From JAKFDI01 sp044508835 (GTDB lineage: Bacteria > Pseudomonadota > Gammaproteobacteria > Burkholderiales > Burkholderiaceae_C), in the NCBI GenBank assembly GCA_044508835.1, contig JBIQHD010000006.1, forward strand, positions 62,001-126,000: a stretch of DNA of 64,000 bases, in the 5' to 3' direction. The notes under the pieces were generated by a model. It was not told the origin of the DNA. It saw only the letters and a program-made list of their open reading frames with translations, and searched no databases. The position numbers were made by a program, and so were the translations under genes. Below, in pieces: positions 59,498 to 64,000 of the stretch. The stretch's first letter is position 1, and each line of letters begins with the position of its first letter.

Positions 59498-59570
59498 GCG
59501 GCCCGCCCCCGGGGCGCGCCCCGGCGCCGGCGTGGTATGAAGCCACCCGACGCGACATCCGGGCCGCCCC

Positions 59571-61046
59571 ATGACCCTGCCCCCCGACGACAGCGCCTCC
59601 CCCGCCGCCGCGCCGGTGCGCGCGCACGACGCGCTCGCGGCGCTGTGGCGCGCTGCGCAGCTGCCGCCCGAGGCGCTGCAGGCGATCGACCTGCCCGGCG
59701 CGGAGCCGGTGCTGCCCTCGTCCTTCGCCGTGGCCACCGCGGCGCAGGCCAGCCTCGGCGCGGCGGCGCTGGCGGCGGCCGAGCTCTGGCACCGCCGCAC
59801 CGGCGAGCGCCAGCGCGTGCGGGTCGACGCGGTGCACGCGGCGCTGGACAGCTGCGGCTGGTTCACCCTCGACGGCCGGGCGCCGGTGGTGTGGGACAAG
59901 CTCTCCGGCCTCTACCCCTGCGGCGCCGACGCCGGCATGCCGGGCTGGATGCGCATCCACGCCAACTTCGCCCACCACCGCGACGGCGCCCTGCGCCTGC
60001 TCGGCTGCGAGCCGGGCGACGCCACCGGGCGCGAGGCGGTGGCGCAGGCCCTGCGCGCCTGGCGCGCCGAGGACTTCGAGGCCGCGGCCGCCGAGGCCGG
60101 GCTGGTGGTGGCCGCGGCGCGCGACTTCGCCGCCTGGGACCGGCATCCGCAGGGCATCGCGCTGGCCGACGCGCCGCCCGTGCGCATCGAGCGCATCGCC
60201 GACGCCGGGCCCGCCGCGCCGCTGCCCTGGCCGCCCCTCGCCGCGGACGGGCCGCCGCTCGCCGGCCTGCGCGTGCTCGACCTCACGCGCATCCTCGCCG
60301 GCCCGGTGGCCGGCCGCACGCTGGCCGCCTACGGCGCCGAGGTGATGCTGGTGAACTCGCCGCACCTGCCCAACATCGAGGCCATCGCCGACACCAGCCG
60401 CGGCAAGCTCTCGGCCCACGTCGACCTGAAGACCGGCGCCGGGCGCGAGACGCTGCGCGCGCTGCTCGCGGGCAGCCACGTCTTCCTGCAGGGCTACCGG
60501 CCCGGCGGCCTGCGCGCGCTGGGCTTCGGCCCCGCGGATGCGGCGCGGCTGCGGCCGGGCATCGTCTGCGTGTCGCTGTCGGCCTACGGCCCGCAAGGCC
60601 CGTGGGCGGCGCGGCGCGGCTTCGATTCGCTGGTGCAGACGGCCACCGGCTTCAACCTCGCCGAGGCCGCGGCCCGCGGCGCGGACCAGCCGCAGGCGAT
60701 GCCGATGCAGATCCTCGACTACGCCGCCGGCTACCTGCTGGCCTTCGGCGCGCAGGCGGCGCTGCTGCGCCAGGCCGCCGAGGGCGGCAGCTGGCACGTG
60801 CAGGTGTCGCTGGCCGGCGTGGGCCGCTGGCTGCGCGGCCTGGGCCGCGTGCCGCAGGGCTTCGGCGCGCAGCGGCCGCCGTTCGAGCCCTACCTGGAAG
60901 CGGGCGACAGCGGCTTCGGGCGGCTGGTGGCGCTGCGGCATGCGGCGCAGTTCTCGCGCACGCCGGCGCGGTGGCGGCGGCCGTCGATGCCGCCGGGCAC
61001 GCACGCCGCGGCATGGCCGGCGGCGCCGGATCGCGCCTCGGCATAG
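59571..61046 (+). CDS. Family III (CaiB/BaiF-like) CoA-transferase, permuted layout
   Basis: The 491-residue protein belongs to the family III CoA-transferases. The family N-terminal core motif LAGLRVLDLTRILAGPVAGR lies at about residues 222-241 instead of near the start. The first about 210 residues resemble the distal part of the same family (ERQRVRVDAVHAALDS, GWMRIHANFAHHRDGALRLLGC, then AEDFEAAAAEAGLVVAAARDF). After the core come YGPQGPWAARRGFDSLVQTATG and a short C terminus. The order suggests internal permutation or duplication. The substrate is unknown. Confidence 0.85.
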   Translation: MTLPPDDSASPAAAPVRAHDALAALWRAAQLPPEALQAIDLPGAEPVLPSSFAVATAAQASLGAAALAAAELWHRRTGERQRVRVDAVHAALDSCGWFTLDGRAPVVWDKLSGLYPCGADAGMPGWMRIHANFAHHRDGALRLLGCEPGDATGREAVAQALRAWRAEDFEAAAAEAGLVVAAARDFAAWDRHPQGIALADAPPVRIERIADAGPAAPLPWPPLAADGPPLAGLRVLDLTRILAGPVAGRTLAAYGAEVMLVNSPHLPNIEAIADTSRGKLSAHVDLKTGAGRETLRALLAGSHVFLQGYRPGGLRALGFGPADAARLRPGIVCVSLSAYGPQGPWAARRGFDSLVQTATGFNLAEAAARGADQPQAMPMQILDYAAGYLLAFGAQAALLRQAAEGGSWHVQVSLAGVGRWLRGLGRVPQGFGAQRPPFEPYLEAGDSGFGRLVALRHAAQFSRTPARWRRPSMPPGTHAAAWPAAPDRASA

Positions 61047-61102
61047 CACCGCCGCACCCACGCGGCGGCCGCTGGGCGCCGCGGTGCTTCGCTTCGAGGG
61101 GC

Positions 61103-61130
61103 TTGACATCGGGCAAGGATCGCCTAGATT
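61103..61130 (+). promoter_or_regulatory. Promoter of the tetR-hydrolase operon
   Basis: TTGACA (61103-61108), 16 bases, then TAGATT (61125-61130). The -35 box is perfect. The -10 box overlaps the start of the TTTAAACG palindrome, so a repressor bound there would block polymerase. Confidence 0.65.
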
Positions 61131-61146
61131 TAAACGACCGTTTAAA
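61129..61146. promoter_or_regulatory. Likely TetR operator palindrome
   Basis: TTTAAACGACCGTTTAAA has perfect eight-base arms around two bases. It is AT-rich against a very GC-rich background and sits 24 bases before the tetR ATG, overlapping the -10 box. This is the standard arrangement for an autoregulating TetR repressor. Confidence 0.75.
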
Positions 61147-61169
61147 CCACTCGGTCAACCCGATCCGCC

Positions 61170-61868
61170 ATGGCGTCGACATCCCCGGCCCGCAGCCTGC
61201 CCTCGCCCTCGCGCCTGAACGGCGACGAGCCGACCCGCACGCGCCAGCGCATCCTGGACGCGGCCTTCCGCCGCCTGGTGTCCGACGGCTACGCGGCGCT
61301 GAGCGTGCGCGAGATCGCCAGGGATGCGGGCGTGAACCACGCGCTGATCAACTACCACTTCGGCAGCAAGGACCAGCTGGTGATCGACGTGCTGGACACG
61401 GTGAACCAGCGCCTGCTGGCGCGCCAGGCCTCGATGTACTGCGGCGGCGGCGGCTTCGCGCAGAAGTGGGCGAACGCGCGGCGCTTCTACCAGGACGACC
61501 TCGAGTCCGGCTTCGTGCGGCTGCAGGCCGAGCTGTGGGCCGCCAGCCTCTCCAACACCGGGCTGCGCGAGAAGTTCCTGCCGCGGCTGCTGGCCTGGAA
61601 GCAGCTGGTGCTCGGGGCCGTGCGCGAGGCCCTGGCCGCGCTGCAGGCCGCCGGCGTGGCATTGCCGCCGCCGTTCACCCCGGAGGTCATCGCCTGCTGG
61701 ATCTCCGAGTTCTGGCTCGGCATGGAGTTCGCCGACCTGCTGGACGTGAAGCAGGAGCAGGCCCAGCGCCGCGCCGCGCTGGACGCCGTGCAGCAGCTGC
61801 TGGAATCGCTGGACGCCCGCGTCGCGCAGGCGGCCGATCCTCCCGCCCGCCGAAGGAGCCGTCGATGA
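61170..61868 (+). CDS. TetR-family transcriptional regulator
   Basis: The 232-residue protein has a TetR DNA-binding N terminus (TRQRILDAAFRRLVSDGYAALSVREIARDAGVNHALINYHFGSK read as its helices 1-4) and a helical ligand-binding C-terminal domain. The first about 20 residues are low complexity. It probably represses its own promoter through the palindrome at 61129-61146. Its stop overlaps the start of the next gene as ATGA, so the two are coupled and the downstream enzyme is its likely target. The ligand is unknown. Confidence 0.92.
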   Translation: MASTSPARSLPSPSRLNGDEPTRTRQRILDAAFRRLVSDGYAALSVREIARDAGVNHALINYHFGSKDQLVIDVLDTVNQRLLARQASMYCGGGGFAQKWANARRFYQDDLESGFVRLQAELWAASLSNTGLREKFLPRLLAWKQLVLGAVREALAALQAAGVALPPPFTPEVIACWISEFWLGMEFADLLDVKQEQAQRRAALDAVQQLLESLDARVAQAADPPARRRSRR

Positions 61869-64000
61869 ACACGACCGGTCGCCCCGAACGCCTCGATCGC
61901 CTCGCCGGCCCGCTGCCCGAGCCGGGCACGGCGCCGAATCCCGGCGCCTCGCCCTACGACACCGTGCAGCCCGCGCGGCAGGGCTTCGTCGAGCGCGACG
62001 GCGTGAAGCTGTGGTACGCGGTGTGGGGCGACGGCGGGCCGTGGATCGCCTTCGCGCCGTCGTTCCAGATCGTGCACAGCCAGATGCTCAAGGCCACGGT
62101 GCCGTACCTGTCGCGGCACTTCCGCGTCGTCACCACCGACCCCCGCGGCAACGGCCGCTCCGACCGGCCGATGGGGCAGGACGCCTACAGCTTCGAGCAC
62201 TTCCACGCCGACTTCGTGGCCGTGCTGGACGCGGTGGGCGCCGCGCGCGTCGCCCTGGTCGGCATCTCGGCCGGGGCGATGACCGCGCTGCGGGTGGCGG
62301 CCGAGCAGCCGCAGCGCGTGACGCATCTCGTCGCCGCCGGCGGCTTCGCCGAGTCGCTGCCGCCCGGCGACGAGAAGATCGCGCAGCGCCTGAGGCGGGA
62401 GGGCGAGCTGCTGCGCAGCGACTGGCCGGCCTACGTCGACTGGTTCATGGGCACCATCTTCAGCGAGCCGCATTCGACCAAGCCCTATGAGGACGGCGCG
62501 CACTACGCCTTCGCCACCAACGCCGAATGGCTCGGCTGGTGCCGCAACGCCTGGCGGGGCCTCGACGTGCGCGCGCTGGCGCGCCGCGTCGCCTGCCCCA
62601 CGCTCGTGATCCACGGCGACCGGGACGCGCGCGTGCCCCATGCCAAGGGCGAGGCGATCCATGCGCTGGTGCCCGGCGCAAAGCTGCTGACCATCGGCGG
62701 CGGCGGCCACGTCACGGCGGTGCGCGACCCGGTGGCGTTCAACCGCGCGCTGCGCGGGTTCGTCGAGGGCGCACCGGAACGGCGCCGCTGGACGCGGGCC
62801 ATGGCGCGCCCGCGCCGCGCGCTGTTCATCTCCAGCCCCATCGGCCTCGGCCACGTGCAGCGCGACCTGGCCATCGCGCAGGCGCTGCGCAAGCTGCAGC
62901 CGGACCTCGCGATCGACTGGTTCACCGTCGATCCGGCAGCGCGCTATCTCGAGCGCGAGGGCGAGCGGCTGCACCCCATCACGCAGCGCCTGGCGAACGA
63001 GAGCCGCCACTTCGAGCAGGTGGCCGGCGAGCACGACCTGTCGGCCTTCTTCGCGCTGCGCACGATGGACGAGATCATGAGCCACAACTTCATGACCTTC
63101 GTCGACCTGATGGAGGCCGAGCACTACGACCTCGTCATCGGCGACGAGGCCTGGGACGTGGACTACTACATCCACGAGAACCCGGAACTCAAGCGCCAGC
63201 CCTTCGTCTTTCTCACCGATTTCGTCGGCTGCCTGCCGATGGAGGAAGGCAACGCGCGCGAGGCCGCGCTGTGCGCCGACCGCAATGCCGACGACATCGA
63301 GCATGTGGCGCGCTACCCCTACCTGCGCGATGCGGCCATCTTCGTCGGCAACCGCGAGGACGTGACCGAGCAGCCCTTCGGCCCCGGCCTGCCGGGCATC
63401 CGCGAGTGGACCGACCGCAACTTCTGCTACTGCGGCTACTGCCTGCCTTTCGACCCGCGTGCGCTGGCCGACACCGAACGCCTGCGCGCGAAGCTCGGCT
63501 ACCGAAGCGACGAGAAGGTGGCCATCGCGGCGGTGGGCGGCACCGCCACCGGCCGCCACCTGCTGCAGCGCATCGCCGCGGCGTTCCCGCGCATGAAGCG
63601 CGAGATGCCCGAGCTGCGCCTCATCCTCGTGACCGGGCCGCGACTGTCGACCGACGAATTCGAGCCGCAACCCGGGCTGGAACTGCGGCCCTACGTGCAC
63701 AAGCTGTACGAGCACCTGGCCTGCTGCGACCTCGCGCTGGTGCAGGGCGGGCTGTCGACCACGATGGAACTGGTGGCCACGCGCCGGCCCTTCCTGAGCT
63801 TTCCGCTGCAGCGCCATTTCGAGCAATGCGTGCATGTGAGACAGCGCCTGGCCAACTACGCCGCCGACCGCTCGATGGACTATGCGGCGACGCTCGATCC
63901 GGACCTGCTGGCCCAGCGCGCGCTGGCTGCGATGCACGAACCCGTGCGCTACCGACCGGTGGAAACCGACGGCGCGGCGCGGGCGGCCCTGCGCATCGCG
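61865..64000 (+). CDS. Alpha/beta hydrolase fused to a glycosyltransferase-like domain (partial)
   Basis: The gene is open to the window edge (712 codons seen). Residues about 30-305 form an alpha/beta hydrolase with nucleophile elbow GISAG (Ser135), acid in HGDRD (Asp254) and His282 in GGGGHVTAV. After a short Arg-rich linker, residues about 317-712 resemble a GT-B glycosyltransferase of the UDP-glycosyltransferase/MurG type: SPIGLGHVQRDLAIA (325-339), DLVIGDEAWDV, and LVQGGLSTTMEL near 625-636 followed by PFLSFPLQRHFEQ. I checked that no stop or frame change separates the two parts. The start overlaps the tetR stop. Confidence 0.85.
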   Translation, partial: MNTTGRPERLDRLAGPLPEPGTAPNPGASPYDTVQPARQGFVERDGVKLWYAVWGDGGPWIAFAPSFQIVHSQMLKATVPYLSRHFRVVTTDPRGNGRSDRPMGQDAYSFEHFHADFVAVLDAVGAARVALVGISAGAMTALRVAAEQPQRVTHLVAAGGFAESLPPGDEKIAQRLRREGELLRSDWPAYVDWFMGTIFSEPHSTKPYEDGAHYAFATNAEWLGWCRNAWRGLDVRALARRVACPTLVIHGDRDARVPHAKGEAIHALVPGAKLLTIGGGGHVTAVRDPVAFNRALRGFVEGAPERRRWTRAMARPRRALFISSPIGLGHVQRDLAIAQALRKLQPDLAIDWFTVDPAARYLEREGERLHPITQRLANESRHFEQVAGEHDLSAFFALRTMDEIMSHNFMTFVDLMEAEHYDLVIGDEAWDVDYYIHENPELKRQPFVFLTDFVGCLPMEEGNAREAALCADRNADDIEHVARYPYLRDAAIFVGNREDVTEQPFGPGLPGIREWTDRNFCYCGYCLPFDPRALADTERLRAKLGYRSDEKVAIAAVGGTATGRHLLQRIAAAFPRMKREMPELRLILVTGPRLSTDEFEPQPGLELRPYVHKLYEHLACCDLALVQGGLSTTMELVATRRPFLSFPLQRHFEQCVHVRQRLANYAADRSMDYAATLDPDLLAQRALAAMHEPVRYRPVETDGAARAALRIA

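Overview
This is a very GC-rich window with dense, closely packed operons. Gene content points to a betaproteobacterium, most likely Comamonadaceae (Variovorax/Acidovorax-like). The clues are the secF-secD-yajC order, the DUF1800/DUF1501 pair, intergenic repeats built on a TTCGACAGGCTCAGCGCGAAC core and on CCCCCTCGAGGGGG, and the make-up of the type VI secretion locus. That assignment is inference from gene content and memory of the families; no search was run.

Layout. (1) 1-2741, minus strand: Sec translocase accessory genes yajC-secD-secF, with secF cut by the window edge. (2) 3015-6124, plus strand: a DUF1800 lipoprotein and a Tat-exported DUF1501 protein. (3) 6150-39394: one large type VI secretion system (T6SS) locus, minus strand except for one ompA-like gene. 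It reads in three blocks. Block A (39394 to 21087) is tssA, tssB, tssC, three different hcp genes, a multi-zinc-ribbon gene, tagJ, tssE, tssF, tssG, tssH(clpV), vgrG, a DUF4123 adaptor and two unrecognised genes. Block B (20785 to 17913) is fha, pppA and a DUF4280 PAAR-like gene. Block C (16910 to 6150) is tssK, tssL with an OmpA domain, tssM, tagF, ppkA and a TssB-TssC fusion paralogue. (4) 39719-54871, plus strand: a two-partner secretion cassette with a TpsB transporter, a 3979-residue TpsA repeat protein and a caspase-like protein whose start overlaps the tpsA stop. (5) 54962-56999: a cupin and a trehalase. (6) 57000-57674: a non-coding region dominated by an 80-base inverted repeat. (7) 57675-64000: acyl-CoA dehydrogenase (minus), a VOC-fold protein, a family III CoA-transferase with unusual domain order, and a TetR regulator overlapping a hydrolase-glycosyltransferase fusion that runs off the window.

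How the genes work together. The T6SS carries the whole threonine-phosphorylation control set (kinase PpkA, phosphatase PppA, FHA protein, TagF). It also has a candidate phosphoacceptor motif at the N terminus of TssL, repeated in PpkA and Fha, so post-translational firing control is likely. No TssJ lipoprotein gene is visible. The peptidoglycan-binding domain on TssL and the separate OmpA-like protein are candidates for envelope anchoring. The most unusual items are the TssB-TssC fusion with an acidic tail, the three divergent Hcp proteins, the multi-zinc-ribbon protein, the two unknown genes in the usual effector slot next to vgrG, a nested palindrome abutting the fha start codon, the TpsA/caspase-like pair, and the hydrolase-glycosyltransferase fusion under TetR control. 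No tRNA, rRNA, CRISPR array, IS element or phage gene was recognised.
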